Part shown: one piece after another, positions 48,500-61,674 of the stretch
Layout: each line of letters starts with the position of its first letter
How positions within the stretch are numbered: the stretch's first letter is position 1
Origin: Primula veris
Lineage: Eukaryota > Streptophyta > Magnoliopsida > Ericales > Primulaceae
Direction: 5' to 3'
DNA length: 64,000 nt
NCBI GenBank assembly: GCA_963682055.1
Contig: OY821742.1
Coordinates: forward strand, 6,409,816 to 6,473,815
Position numbers and translations under genes: made by a program
Notes under the pieces: generated by a model
Seen by the model: the letters and a program-made list of their open reading frames with translations, nothing else
Database searches by the model: none
Told to the model about the DNA's origin: nothing

Positions 48500-49850
48500 T
48501 GTCTTTTTTTTAGTGGTTAGTTTACTCATATTGTGGGAGTCTTATTTGTAGTCGCATAGAATAGATAAGGATTTTATTATTTTCTATAGATGAGAAATTG
48601 AGAAGTAAAAAAGAGTGCTAGTCATTGCATGTGATTCCCATTGTGCAAGTATTTCACCATTTCCAAATTTTACCCCGGTGGTCATTTCATAGTAAAAAGT
48701 TTGCTGGGGTAAAATATTTTTCCGGGTAAATTTTACTGTGAATTTTTTTGTTTCATTTTCATTTACAAGCGTTTGGTGCTCAACAAGTTTTCCACGTAAA
48801 ATATCAACGAAATTCAAAGTTACGTTACTTCTTCAAACATAGATAAAATCGATGCATAAAATAGATGAATGTGTACAAAACTGACAGATGAGATTTTTGC
48901 AATATTATAGCATCAATTCAGCCCAATTCCTTTTTTAAAACTACATAAACATTTTCAGTGGATATCTTTTCCCCCATTTTCCTTATATGGGGGAATTTTT
49001 TTCCAATTTTTTTGCTTCTACTTTAAACCAATTCCTTGAATAATTGTTTTACACGTAAATAATTGTTCTCTCTCATTTTACATCGAAACAAACAGAGTCT
49101 AAGCAATTGATTATTATGAAACTATACGCAATATTGGTCGTCATGATTCATGAATCAAGTAATTAAATTACCGAAATAATTATTTTAAGAAAGTCATCAT
49201 ATGTTTTTGAAGATCCTTTGCCTAAATTTCAACATATACTATATGAATATTTGAAATTAACTCAAGGTTTTAAAATACTTCATTGATGATGATAACAATA
49301 TTAGCAATCTTTACACCAAGGTTCATCGACTAAAGTACTAGACCCAATCAATATTATCTTATAAAATATATTATTTGAATTTATAAATAGGTCTCATCAA
49401 GTTTCCATAATTGGTATCGACTTTTAGGGCCACAACACTGTTTTCAAACAATAATAAGAAAAAAAAATTGCTTAAAAGAAGGGGTAGTGTATTGTTTGGT
49501 AGCACAATAGTTATTTTACTTCTAAGTGACTTACAACTTAAGTTTTTTTATAAGTCAGTTTTTACTTACTTTAACTTATAAGTGACTTATATATATAAAA
49601 AAAATGATTTAATTGAAAATTTTCTACTTTTGATTATTTATATGAGAAAAAATTAAAAAAAAAATGCTCAATTTATTGGCTTGTCTGCTTTTGATTGATT
49701 TATTTATTTTTAACTTTTTTGACTCAAAATCTATCTTTTGAAAATCTAAAAAAAAATTGACATACCATAAGTTGGTCAAAAAGATGATAGAAGAGCGAAT
49801 GCTAAACATATACGACTAGAAATTTAATTGGTTGAAACCACTGTAACGTA
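48500..49850. other. Upstream region of the PsbP-like gene, no gene seen
   Basis: AT-rich and without a supported ORF. A segment near 49110-49190 (TGAAACTATACGCAATATTG, GATTCATGAATCAAG) looks like a worn MITE related to the one at 14.2 kb. Confidence 0.4.
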
Positions 49851-49869
49851 ATATACTTGGTCAATCGTT

Positions 49870-50520
49870 AATAATTCTAACAATCTCTCAACCAAACTAT
49901 TTAATCTTAGTTAATACTTACCAATTTGTTCTCATTTGATTGTTATATAGGAATCTATCAGTTTTGACCGAATAACTTATATGAGTAACGACTAAATAAA
50001 ATATTTGAATATACAATGATAAAGTATAATCTCTAAACCAAACGTACTTAAACTGGTCAATACTACTTATTTCTCATTTAATCGCTATGTTCGAATCTGC
50101 CTGTAATTTTGACCGAATGAATAGTATCCATAACAACTAAATGAAATTTTTGAATATACAAACATAAAATATAATTTTGAAAATTCTCTATATCAATCGT
50201 TAAAATACCTCTGATACCTAATCAAACGTAGTTAAACTTAGTCAATATTATTTTGTTTTCATTTAATCGTTATGTTAGAATCTATGTATAAAATACGAAT
50301 ATCTTGTATCAATCCTGACTAAATAATTTTTTTGAATATCCACTCAGATAGTGTAATCGTTAATAACTTTGATAATATCTCAACCAAACATACTTAAACT
50401 CAGTCAATATTATTTACTTATAGTTCAATCGTTATGTTCGAGTCTAACTATGATTTTGACCAAATATACTTAAATAAAAATATTGAATATATAACCGTAA
50501 AGTAAAATAGTTGCACTGTA
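49870..50520. repeat. AT-rich tandem array, about 4 copies, upstream of MKP1
   Basis: TCATTTAATCGTTATGTTCG, followed by AATCT, or a variant, recurs near 49935, 50075, 50260 and 50423, with shared TTTTGACCGAATAA-type and TGAATATACAA blocks. The period is about 140-185 bp. Confidence 0.75.
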
Positions 50521-50679
50521 TAAACAAGTTTTTAGAAAGCTTATTTGTAGCAATAGTTTTTTATTGTCAAAATTGATTTTTTTTTTGAAAATAGGGTACA
50601 ATGTTTTTAAAAAAAAAAAAAAGCAAGGCTATAAATAAAAAATAAAAAATAGAAATTGTAAAACACAAATGAGAAATAT

Positions 50680-52111
50680 CGAGACTGCCATCTTCCAAGT
50701 GAGGTCTGCTTCTCTCTCTAAAATCTCAATCTCTCTCTCTCTATATATATATCCATATGTAAGCATTAAATTTATATTTTTTTAAATCCTAATTTAGTTT
50801 CATGAAAAACCCACAACAGTAACAACTCATACATAGATTTACATCATTTTTAAAAAATATAATTTACCTCAAATTTAGCTCACTTACTCCACTTCATAAT
50901 TTAATTACAAATATTTCACCAGATTCAAGATCTGAAACCTTTAATCTACTGGGTTTTTGTTTAAATGTTTGTTTTTATTGATTGGTTGAATCTATACTTG
51001 AAAAAGATGAAATCTTTTTTATTGAGTTTGGTGTATTTTTTACCAAGTGTTTATTGTGATTAATCATATTTTTTCAGGGTGTTTATTTATTTTGTAGGGT
51101 TTGGATGAAGTTTTTTTTATGTGTGTGTGTTCATGCTTTTTTAGGATTGATTTTGTGTGAGTTTAATTCATTTTCATTGCTTTTATCAACTGCATTTAGT
51201 ACTGGAATTAGAGTGATCATTGTTTGTTTATAAAGATTATCACTTTTAAACCGATCAAATATAACTCTTTATTGTGATCAATCAAAATTTTAGGGGAGGT
51301 TTATTCCTTTTCTAGGCTTTAAATAAAGCTAGTTTTTTTTTTTTTTTTTTGTATTCCTGCTTTTTTAGAATTGATTTTGTGTGAGTTTAATTCATTTTTA
51401 TTGTTTGTATCAACTGCATTTAGTACTGGATGTAGAGTGATCATTATTTGTTTATAAGGATTATCACTTTTAAACCAATCAAAGAAAAGCAAATTGCCTC
51501 CTAACATCTTATACCCAGTCTTATTATTTGCAGGGTTATGTCTTTACTCTTTATTGTGATTACTCAAAATTTTAGGGGAGGTTTATTCCTTTTGTAGGCT
51601 TTGAATAAAGCTAGTTTATTTATTTATTATTATTCTGGTTTTGTGTGAGTTTAATTCATTTTTATTGCTTGTATCAACTGCATTTAGTACTGGATGTAGA
51701 GTGATTATTATTTGTTTATATAGATTATCACTTTTAAACCAAGAAAAGTGAAGCTAATTGCCTCCTAACATGATATACCCGGTTTTATCTTTTGTAAGGT
51801 TGTCTTTATTGTAACTAATAATATTTTTTAGGGAGGTTTATTTCGTTTGTAGGGTTTGGATAAAGCTAGTTTTTTTTTTTGTATTCATGCTTTTTAAAGC
51901 TTGATTTTATGTGAGTTTAATTCATTTTCATTGCTTGTATCAACTGCATTTAGTACTGGATTTATAGCGATTATTATCTGTTTATAACGATTCTCACTTT
52001 TAAACCAATCAAAGAGAAGTAAATTGCCTCATAGCATGATATATCCAGTTTTTTTTTTCATTAAAGTTTTCCATGTCTAAATCTGTTTTAATTGGTGTAT
52101 TTATATTTTCA
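50680..52111 (+). other. Probable MKP1 leader exon and leader intron containing a 4-copy array
   Basis: A CT-rich leader (TCTGCTTCTCTCTCTAAAAT near 50707) is followed by an intron-like region ending TATTTTCAG|GTGTAATA at 52111. Within it GTGAGTTTAATTCATTTT recurs at 51157, 51381, 51645 and 51911 (spacing 224, 264, 266). Each copy is followed by ATCAACTGCATTTAGTACTG and ATTATCACTTTTAAACC. Exact exon limits of the leader are inferred. Confidence 0.7.
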
Positions 52112-52315
52112 GGTGTAATATATGACCCCAATTACTTTTTCTTTCATTGGACTTGGTTGTGATTCGTCTACATGACTCTGCTGTTTTCGGCCAGAAAAGG
52201 GTAATTAGGGTTTCGTAAGTGCTTGGTTCCTAGTCGATAACGTTATTATTTTTCATTTGGAAAAGGTATTTCTCTATGTGTGAGTTTAGGTCTTGATAAG
52301 AAGTTCGGGTTTGAA

Positions 52316-55300
52316 ATGAACATGGTGGGAAAGGAAGATGGATGTGGTGGAGATGGGTCCACAGAGCCACCAAATAACCTTTCCGATCGGAGACATTTTT
52401 GGCGTTCAGCGTCGTGGTCCTCTTCACGTTCCTCGCTGCCACCTTTGAACACCGGTATGGATGGGAAGGGAATCAGGCCTCCCCCATTAACCCCAAGATC
52501 ACAACATAATTCCAAGGCACGGTCATGTTTACCGCCATTGCAACCGCTGTCTATTGCTCGAAGGAGCTTAGATGAGTGGCCAAAGGCAGGTTCGGATGAT
52601 GTTGGGGAATGGCCGGTTCCTATTACTCCTAGTGGAAGGGATTTGAACAAGGGTGTGGGTGGGGAGACTAGGTTAAAGCTCGACCTTTCGACGATACAAA
52701 GAAACTCTCAAAAGAACGGCGGTAGTGGCCTTGTTAAGAGGGAAAAGATTGCTTTTTTTGATAAAGAATGTTCCAAGGTGGCGGAACACATTTATCTAGG
52801 CGGCGATGCGGTTGCGAAAAATAGGGAAATACTTAAACATAACTGCATTACCCATATACTGAATTGTGTGGGTTTTGCTTGCTCAGAGTATTTTAAAACT
52901 GATTTTGTATATAGAACTCTTTGGTTGCAAGATAGTCCCTCGGAGGATATTACGAGCATATTGTATGATGTTTTTGACTACTTTGAAGATGTGAGGGAAC
53001 AGGGTGGGAGGGTTTTTGTCCATTGCTGTCAAGGGGTCTCTCGGTCTACTTCGTTAGTGATTGCGTATCTAATGTGGAGGGAAGGGCAGAGTTTTGATGA
53101 CGCGTTTCAGTATGTGAAGGCAGCTAGGGAAATAGCTGATCCTAATATGGGTTTCGCTTGTCAGTTGTTACAGTGCCAAAAAAGGGTACATGCATTTCCT
53201 TTAAGCCCAAGTTCTCTATTACGGGTATTTAGGATTGCCCCTCACTCTCCTTATGATCCGTTACATCTTGTCCCTAAAATGCTGAATGATCCTTCTCCGG
53301 CTCTCCTTGATTCTAGGGGTACCTTTATTATTCATATACCTTGTGCTATATATGTATGGGTTGGAAAGAAATGTGATGCCATCATGGAAAGGGATGCAAG
53401 GGGAGCTGTTTGCCAAATTGTTAGATATGAAAAGGTTCAAGGGCCGATAACGGTGTTTAGGGAAGGGGAAGAGCCCTCTTACTTTTGGGATGCCTTTTCC
53501 AATTTCCTGCCTTTGATGAATAACAAGTCAAGCCATGTTGAGTCGTCATCAGTTATAGATTTTTCTGATGAGAGGAAAGTAGACTCGTATACCGTTGACT
53601 ATGAGATTTTCAGAAAGGCTATTAAAGGTGGATTTGTGCCGCCGTTTTCATCATGTGAGACTGAACATGAAACCCACCTTCCTGCACGAGAAAACAGCTG
53701 GAGTGTTCTGAGGCGTAAGTTTGCTTCGGGAAATATGAAGGATTTTGTGGCAGCCACAAAATTGGCTCCCGCCAGAATAATCCCAAATTCATTATCAGTG
53801 GAGACATGTACTGTAGATAAATTTGTAAGCAAAGAATTACAGTCCTCCATAAGTTTGTTGTCGTCTACTTGTCTTTCATCAGAATCGTCATCATCTTCCT
53901 CTTCATCCCCTCCCTATCTTTCTCCAGACTCGTTTTCCTCCGACTCGAGCATCAATTCGAAGTGCCTTTCTGATTCTCCTGTGGCGTCTCCTTTGGGATC
54001 TTCTTATCGACAGCCTTCAACTGTGTCTAGTTTATCTAATAGCACACTCCTTCAATCTTCTCAATTCATAACTAAAACATCAGAATTCATTGATGTTAAT
54101 TTTACAACTGGGCTTCGATCTCAATCAGCATCCTCATCGCCTTTTAAGAGGTCTCCTCTTTCTATAGCAGAGAGAAGAGGTAGTAGTTTGTCAAAGTGTC
54201 TTACATTGCCTGTCAACCGAAGTAGTAATTCTAGTAGTAGTAGTAGAGACATAGATATCCTCCTTTCTGGAAAAGAAAAACTATCAGAGTCAAGGTTTGA
54301 AAGAGAGTTAATTCAAGAATGTGATGTGCAAGGAAGATCTTCTTATAGTGGATCAGATGATATGATGTCATGTTGTGAGCAGCCGACTTTTGATGAACCT
54401 TGCAAAAGTCATCATTTGGTAAAAAAGCCAACTTGCTTTAGCAGATTGTTGGCCGGTGTTTCAGAATTGTGCAAGCCAGTGATACATCGGTTGCCTGGTT
54501 TGGAAAAAGTGTTGACAATTGATACCGAAAAATTGGACTCTGAAGCTCTTATCTTTGTTAATTCGAGCCCAGGTTTTGGAAAAATGAAAAATAAAAATTT
54601 CATGTATTTGTGGGTAGGCAAGTCTTACAAGCATGGTACAAGCAACGGTTCCCTGGGTAACAATAATGAGTCGGATGATCTACAAGAGTCTAATTGGAAT
54701 CAAGTCTGTGCTGATATTCGTATTCGTATGGATCTTCCTGAAGAAACAATCATTAAGGTACTAATACTCTACATAATTTTCTCATGAATTTTCCCATTAA
54801 CTGCCTACATTTTTGCTTTTCATTAGAGGTTGTTTCCGATCAACTAATCTGATAATTTATTAACGTGAATTTTAGTGCCCGCTCCAGTTTAATATAATAC
54901 TCTGTTTGATGTATTTCATAGAGGTTGTCATCAATCAACTAACATATTGTATTTCTAAAAATGGATTGATAACAGGACTCGATAGGAGCTTAATTTCCAG
55001 TCAATAGTTTTTCTTTGCTGAATGGTTTTATTTACTTAGTAGTTGCATTTCTGAAAGGTTCAGTTGCATTGTAACTGTTCTAAGCACCTGCTCTCCCTTT
55101 TCCCTATCAGCTTTACCATGTCATAATTTTATGTTGAGTGACGTACATCTCTTTAAGTTAGGGCGATCAATGGGAGAAGTTACTGAACTGTTCATTTTTC
55201 TATTTTATTACTATGTATAAGATTCTTAAATTTCAAAGTCTAGTGAGATAGATTTTCCAGTGTTGGCTGTGTGGGATGGACTTAGCTTGCGGCTAGGTCT

Positions 55301-56190
55301 GAAATTGCATTGAATCTCGTCCGGTTTGAGTAAAATGTCCTTCCCTTAACACATGAATCTCAGAGTCTACCATAACCAACATGTTGATGTTACTATATTT
55401 AGGTGATATTCATAGTTAATCGTATCCGAATTTAAAAGGAGAATAAGTTAGTTGTCTATGTAGGTAAAGCTGCTGAATTTAGATAAGAAAATGAAGTCGT
55501 TTTGAGCCAAATATTGAAAAAAACTATCTGATTATATTTGATGATTGTTACATTCATACACATCAATTCCAAACTTGCCCATTAATCAATCATGGTTCCA
55601 GGAGTTTTGAGCACTACTAATCATGGGTCCCGTGTGATCCTGGACTTGTGTTTATTGTGAGCTTTTTCAGCCTGTTTATTTTATGTTGAGATTTTTAATT
55701 GTTTTATTGGTTCCTATTCCTTGTTGATTTTCTTTCCATTTAGCTTTATTTTGAGGGGATATCTATTTTCATATAAAAGGTTTTTCTATCAGATTTGTTC
55801 ATCCCCCATGATTTTGGCCATTTCTATGTTTTGGTTAATTTTTTGTACTGGTTCTACTGTTGTATAAAGATATACCTGCTCTGAGTCTCATTAGGCATCC
55901 TCTATAAAATCAGTTATGGTGGATTTGGGCTGACCAGTATGACCACTAAAGACAATTCTAGGAACTAGTTTGTTATTTTTCTTCCTTTAGCGCATGTGTT
56001 TTTCCTTCCTTTTGGTACTGCCATACATTGTTTGACTTTGGTTTTTGAAAGTGAGTTGTTAACGTGCCATGGATACGTTTATGTTTAGTGCACAAACTGA
56101 ATTTGACACTAATATTTGTTCCATGTTAAACAGATGGTCAAGGAAGATGACGAACCTGCCGAATTGCTCTCATTGTTGAGTCCATTGTAA
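52316..56190 (+). CDS. MKP1: MAP kinase phosphatase 1 (dual-specificity phosphatase with gelsolin-like region), complete
   Basis: Exon 1 (52316-54757, 814 codons) and exon 2 (56134-56190) give 832 aa; 52322 is an equally good start giving 830 aa (MVGKEDG, the conserved beginning). Arabidopsis MKP1 is 784 aa. It dephosphorylates stress-activated MAP kinases (MPK6 above all) and restrains UV-B, salt and immune signalling. FWRSASWSSSRSSLPPL, PLTPRSQHNSKARSCLPPLQ and LDEWPKAGSDDVGEWP are the conserved N-terminal blocks. The dual-specificity domain carries the active site HCCQGVSRS (H236, C237, R243). A gelsolin-like segment (IPCAIYVWVGKKCD) follows. Then comes a Ser-rich disordered middle (SSESSSSSSSSPPYLSPDSF) and a C-terminal WVGKSY region. 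The C-terminus PAELLSLLSPL aligns with the family. HEXO1 is its neighbour in Arabidopsis. Confidence 0.97.
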
Positions 56191-58052
56191 GGAAGAGAAA
56201 TAAAGAATGTATACAATCCAGTAGCTTATTTATGGCTTCACATCTTCAGGCTACATTGTTATTTCTGTACTTGGTCCGGCAGATTTAAGGACTTGACTTG
56301 CTAAATTGAGGTCATGAATTAACTCCCAACCATGGTGAATATAGGTGTTTAGAAATGAAGTGCATGTCTATATTAGTGAACTAATTCTTAAATCAAAAGA
56401 TTTTGGTTATCCTTAGAAAAGAACAAGAAACGGGGAAACCAACAGGCTTTTAGTTCATTGGTAATTACAAGTTCTTTAAAGAAAGGCACAACAATGTGCA
56501 CTGACACATTTGCTGATTTCTTATTTTCAAATTTCCTGCTATCATATCTTGCGTGAGACTACCAGGTATTTTGATGCAACATGGTGAACGTTTTTCAATA
56601 TTTTTCTGCTCTAGACTAATGGGTTTGTTTCTTATCACCTTGTTACATTCTTTGTAGAAAGAAATTGAGACATGTTTAGCATTTGCTATATGAAAGTTGT
56701 TAACTGTTTTTTATAATATTTTGTACTTTCTTGTATGAATATATGCTGCTTTTGTTGATAGTGTCGCTATTACATTTCAACCACAGTCTCGAGCACATTA
56801 TGAATGTGAACTTGTGAATCATGCGGCTCTTATTAAGTCTATTACGTGTTGCATTTTAAATCTGTGGAAACGAGTTCCATTAGAATCTTGGCATTGTTAT
56901 CAAGGGAGGATTTTCAAATAATATAATTTATATGAATATACGATATAAAAGCTTTAGCTGTAGTGCTGTTGTTTTGCAAACAACTTAAAATTCAACCAAC
57001 GACCTCCCTGTAAAAATAAACTTCGAATATCTGAATCGTCTTAGAATTGAAATTTGTATGTTCCCAATACAAGCTTAAGATGTTTTTCACTTAATCATTC
57101 CCCTTTTCGCCATCTAAAGTTTTCGGTTTGTGTGGTTTAGCTTTTTGCATTAGGCTGATGTGTATGTTACACACAGGTTCTTCTAACTTTACAGTTCTTC
57201 GACGCACTTTTTAACCACAAAGCCCTTGTTTCACTCCTTAACACTTCCCATATATGCTACTTGGTTGTTTAATAAATTGTGAAGGCCATTTTAGGCTAAT
57301 AGATGCTTGTACAATACGATCCATTCATCAACTATAATAAGTACAATATATGTGGAGTTTATGTTGAAATTATGCAGAACATGCTAGCGACTTGATATTT
57401 TCTTCCGACAACGATTTTCCATACAAGCGCCTATGATTCTATGTACTTGACCTTGAATTATTGGGATTAAGACGGTAACTTGATGAGATGATGATATTGA
57501 TACTTTGGACTGTGATTCTTCATTTTGAGATTTTCCAGGCAATATTTACAATGAACTATATATTGGTTTTCTTATCATCAGTATTTCTACTCCTTGCAAG
57601 TTATTTTAATTGAACACGAAAACACCTTTTAATACATCAACACTAGAAAAACATTCGATCGAATTTTGACGACACCACTGCACGTTGCTAGGCTCGTTCC
57701 TGTAAGATCAATCAAAATTTAATTTCTAATAGAGACCTTTGTCTCAACTTAAGAATCAACTATGGGAGAGATTTGTTGATTGATCCTAGCGAAGTCTATT
57801 TATAAGGTATCGTCGAGTAACAAAAACGATATTATTCGATACGAGAAGTGCTGTAAAATGATTAGACGAAAAACTTAGAACATAACTTATTTTTCTCAAA
57901 GCTATAAACACCTCACCAAGCTCCTCTTTACATACTCTATAGCAAACCATTTTATATATGAGCATAGAAACAAAAATGACAACAAAATGTAACCAGAAAT
58001 AAGCAACATCATTTTATACCATAAAGTTCTATATATAGCTCATCATTTTATA
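56191..58052. other. Region between MKP1 and the unknown gene, no gene seen
   Basis: Contains the MKP1 3' untranslated region and, at the right, the 3' region of the minus-strand gene. No repeat or ORF of note. Confidence 0.45.
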
Positions 58053-59204
58053 TCAAAATTTGTTCATCCTAGCAGACCCTTGTCTCACCATCTTGACGAT
58101 TTTCTCAGCCTCCCGATTAATTTTTTCTTCCTCTCGTGACGCCATTTTCAGCAATTTCTGTTCCTTAATGCTTAAACCCGAAAGAAAATCCTCATCGTAT
58201 CGAATCCCCCTCTGCCCTTTGCTCTTTTTCTCAGAATCCCGTTTCGGCAAACACCACAAACACCCCCATTTCTTTGGTGGAGACGGAGAAAAATCAGATG
58301 AATCCGAACACGATTTCAACTTTTTCACCGCCTTTTTTTCTGTGAAACCCCCCTCCATAGACGACAAATCAGACGAATTAGAAGACTTCGACGGCGAAGA
58401 AACATACCCACTTCCCAAAATTTTCCCCTTTTCGGAACTTTTAGTTTTTTTCATTGTTTTCGACGTTTTCGAACCGAAAAGGTCAGAACTTGAACTCAAA
58501 TTTCTTCCCCTTTCGGTATATTTTGACGAATCAGACGAATTAGACGGAGATGAAACCGACCCACTTCCTAATTTCTTCCCTTTTTCAGAATATTTACCCT
58601 TTTTCACTGTTTTCGTCGTTTTTTCACCCAAAAGGTCAGAATTTGAACCCAAATTTCTTCCCCTTTCGCGATATTTTGACGAATTTGAAACCGGCTCACT
58701 TCCTAATTTCTTCCCTTTTTCAGAAAATTCACCCTTTCTCATTGTTTTCGACCTTTTCGGTTCAAAAAGGTCAGAACTTGAACCCAAATTTCTCACCCTC
58801 TCGCGATACTTTGACAAATCCGAAACCGACCCACTTCCTAATTTTTTCCCTTTTTTACAAAACTCACCCTTTTTCACCGTTTTCGATGTTTTTTCACCAA
58901 AAAGATCGGAACTTGAACCCGAATCCAACTCAAACTCATTTTCATTTAAATCCTGCTCATTCTCATCACTTCTTTTCTTTTTTGTTTTTTTCTCAAACTG
59001 GGTATTAAAATCCCCTTTTGGGTTTGTAACAGGGAAAGATTTGAGCCTAGAAAATCGGGTTTCGAGGGGAATCGGAAGGACAGAATCGGTGTCGAAAGAA
59101 GAACAGTTAATATTAGCAATTTGTTCTAAAACAGAGTTGTCAATTGCTTGGTTTAAAAGCTCATTCACTTTATCTTCATCACTACTATCTGAAAAAAATG
59201 ACAT
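58053..59204 (-). CDS. Intronless repeat-containing lysine/serine-rich protein, 383 aa, function unknown
   Basis: I do not recognise a named family. The N-terminus is acidic (MSFFSDSSDEDKVNELLNQA). Four imperfect repeats of 45-51 residues start at about 95, 140, 185 and 236, each built as GSSSDLFG-K-SKT-KKG-SEKGKKLGS-SKYRERGRNL. The C-terminus differs: Pro/Ser-rich KKWGCLWCLPKR (residues 311-322), then FLSGLSIKEQKLLKMASREE and AEKIVKMVRQGSARMNKF, a charged helix likely to form a coiled coil. The W-C-W-C segment and helix look conserved, while the repeat part should vary in length. No signal peptide or membrane segment. The basic content fits a nuclear or nucleic-acid-associated protein, which is a guess. 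A start at 59204 is favoured because the acidic N-terminus is coherent and a possible TATA-like AT run lies just upstream. Confidence 0.8.
   Translation of the reverse strand: MSFFSDSSDEDKVNELLNQAIDNSVLEQIANINCSSFDTDSVLPIPLETRFSRLKSFPVTNPKGDFNTQFEKKTKKKRSDENEQDLNENEFELDSGSSSDLFGEKTSKTVKKGEFCKKGKKLGSGSVSDLSKYRERVRNLGSSSDLFEPKRSKTMRKGEFSEKGKKLGSEPVSNSSKYRERGRNLGSNSDLLGEKTTKTVKKGKYSEKGKKLGSGSVSSPSNSSDSSKYTERGRNLSSSSDLFGSKTSKTMKKTKSSEKGKILGSGYVSSPSKSSNSSDLSSMEGGFTEKKAVKKLKSCSDSSDFSPSPPKKWGCLWCLPKRDSEKKSKGQRGIRYDEDFLSGLSIKEQKLLKMASREEEKINREAEKIVKMVRQGSARMNKF
58360..58925 (-). repeat. Four in-frame coding repeats (about 135-153 bp each)
   Basis: The DNA repeats CCACTTCCTAATTTCTTCCC and TTTTCACTGTTTTCG-like blocks on the + strand, matching the four protein repeats of the minus-strand gene. 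Unit lengths are multiples of three, so the frame is kept. Confidence 0.85.
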
Positions 59205-59359
59205 TTTTTACACTATATATATATTGTATATGTATATATAGAGAGAGACTCGGGTTTTGTTATTTATTTATTTTAAAAAAGGTTTTTGTTAACTTATGTC
59301 TGATGATCAATAATACAATATATTAAGGAAAAAGTTCACAACGGTTATAATTTAACTTT

Positions 59360-59620
59360 TAATGAAGGCATGGAACTTGAAAATCCAAAAAAACCAAATC
59401 CAAAAACTTTTTCAAGTCGCTTTCGGTTTACAATAAAACCGAACCGGAAAAAATCGAAAAATCAAAAATAAAACCGAAAAACCGAAACCGGACCGAAAAA
59501 AACCCGATCCGGTCTGGTTCGGTCCAAAAAATAAAAAGACTGAAATCGAAGAAAACCGAACCAAAAAATCTGATCGGTTTCAGTTTTGTCAAAAACTTAA
59601 ACGGACCGAACCGGCCCTAA
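59360..59620. repeat. CCGAAC/ACCGAAAC-rich repeat, copy 1
   Basis: Dense short blocks such as ACCGAAACCGGACCGAAAAA, TCGGTTTACAATAAAACCGA and GGTTCGGTCCAAAAAATA. It is closely similar, block by block and in the same orientation, to 61675-61965. Confidence 0.8.
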
Positions 59621-61674
59621 AGGAAGGTGTGCCCACTATTGAAGCTTCTACGGAATGTGACATTTTTGTGTGAGGTGGTTTTTGCATTAAATGATTTGTA
59701 ATTATTGTTTATATTAGCAAAATCTTTTTAGATTTTTTGTAGTTAGTGAGCAAAATATTTTTGGAGTTATTTATTTATGAATCGAGGGGAATCACATTTT
59801 CGCAGGTCGTTTTAAAAGGTTTACATGTTAAATACTCTCTTTGTCTCATTAAAATTGGATGTTTTTGAATTTGAAAATGTAACTTTTTAGCAAATTTTGG
59901 TAAGATTTGCAGTTGGTGTAGTAAATGTATGATTTGTATGACAACTATTGTAGAAAAATTCATTTGATTCATTATATCAATTAGTTTGGCACGGAGTTTG
60001 AATTTTTTTCTAAATTATGTATTTTTTTTCTTCTCATTTTTTACATTTGTTGTCTTTCTATCTATATCTATCCAACCTTTTTTTTTTTACCACCACTACA
60101 TTTCACGTTTTAATTCGCCACCATTTACTACAACTACATGTCTTATCGGACGAGTATTACTAATATATGTCGATCTTTCTTTCATGTTTAGTCATAATCC
60201 ACGCCCGACGACTGAAAACCCCACAAATCTTTTCTTTATTTAAAATCTTAAATGATGGAGAGAGCTTAATGCAGTTGTGACAAACATAGTAAATAGATGT
60301 GGTTGTCTTCGGACACCGATGAATATGCCACATACGATGCTAAGTGACTTGTAATAGCATATTCGAAAGTTACTGAATAGAAGAACTCATTAATAAATTT
60401 TAGAAATGCTTAGTGGTTACCTTTAAATTAGCTTTGTAGTCTTATTTCCTCTATTTTTATTGAAAAATCGAAGGCATGTATTGGATGAGAAATTACTTAT
60501 AGCATGTTTAATGAAGCGGAGCTGCGGTGTGCGGAGATCTGTGCGCACGTTGAGTCATCTTTAACAGACGGATTTGGGGCTGAAGTTGCGGTGAGGGTGT
60601 GGGTTCTTTCTCCTGGCCACTTGTTTGCTCGCTACCAACATTTATATATGTTGGTTCGTTCCTGTAAATTACAGGATTGTCGTTTATGTAAATTACAGTA
60701 TTGACTCCATGTAATTTACAGAAACTTACAAATCAATTTAAAAATTATATATATGGGTATACATTAATTAAAAATCTAGTACTTGTCGTTTTCAATTTAC
60801 TTGCAATGATTTTATCAGTTTTTTAAAATAAATAAATATGAATATTGTTTTTATTTCATAATAGAGATACATAAATAAATTTATGCAATAAAAACTATAT
60901 ATTTTTTATTATTAAATATTATACATAAGTTAAACGAACACCCTAAAACAAAACACAAATAAAATTGAACCGCCGCTCTTCACAAACCAATACCCTAAAC
61001 TTAATTTAAACCAACATGTCACACCATTAAACATTCACTTAGTAAATAAATATATAATCCAAAATATTCAGAGGTATAAAAGACCAAACGGCGGTCATAT
61101 GTTTTTTTTATTTAATAGATGGAATGTACTACTCTGTTGTGGACCGAGTCAATTTCAATAAAATAAGCCTATAAATTTAGTGTTTTATTTACACATTTAT
61201 TTTTTTACACATGTATGCTTAAAATTTTACAATAACTAATATACCAACTCCACTACAATTTCAATGTCAAATTTTAGACTTTTCAAAGTAATGTACTTTT
61301 CAAAAAATTGAACTAAAAATAATCAATAACCACAAAAGTCTTATACAAAATTAAATAAGAAGAATGCTGTTTAATACCCTGTCTTATTAACTTTTATCAT
61401 TTTGATAGCCAATTTTATAATTTTTTATAATTTGGAATCCTCACTTAGGAAATTGGCATATAAAGAAATGACGAAATTACAGTCACGTTTTTTCACACAT
61501 CACATAGTAAGTCTAACTGCGTCATATCCGTTAAAAATAAATATCTAATTATAACTGCAAATTCCTCGATCTATATTGTTAGACCCACAAATATACGAAA
61601 ATTGATAGGTTGAAACAAAATCGATAAACTCAAATACAGTGTACTAAAATACCAGAATAATTTTAGAGGGTAGA

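Noticed and set aside
58060..59241. 393-codon open frame on the + strand opposite the minus-strand repeat protein
   Set aside because: It is phenylalanine- and serine-rich low-complexity sequence that mirrors the coding repeats of the other strand. The minus frame has an ordered head, repeat and tail, so the + frame is treated as a shadow.
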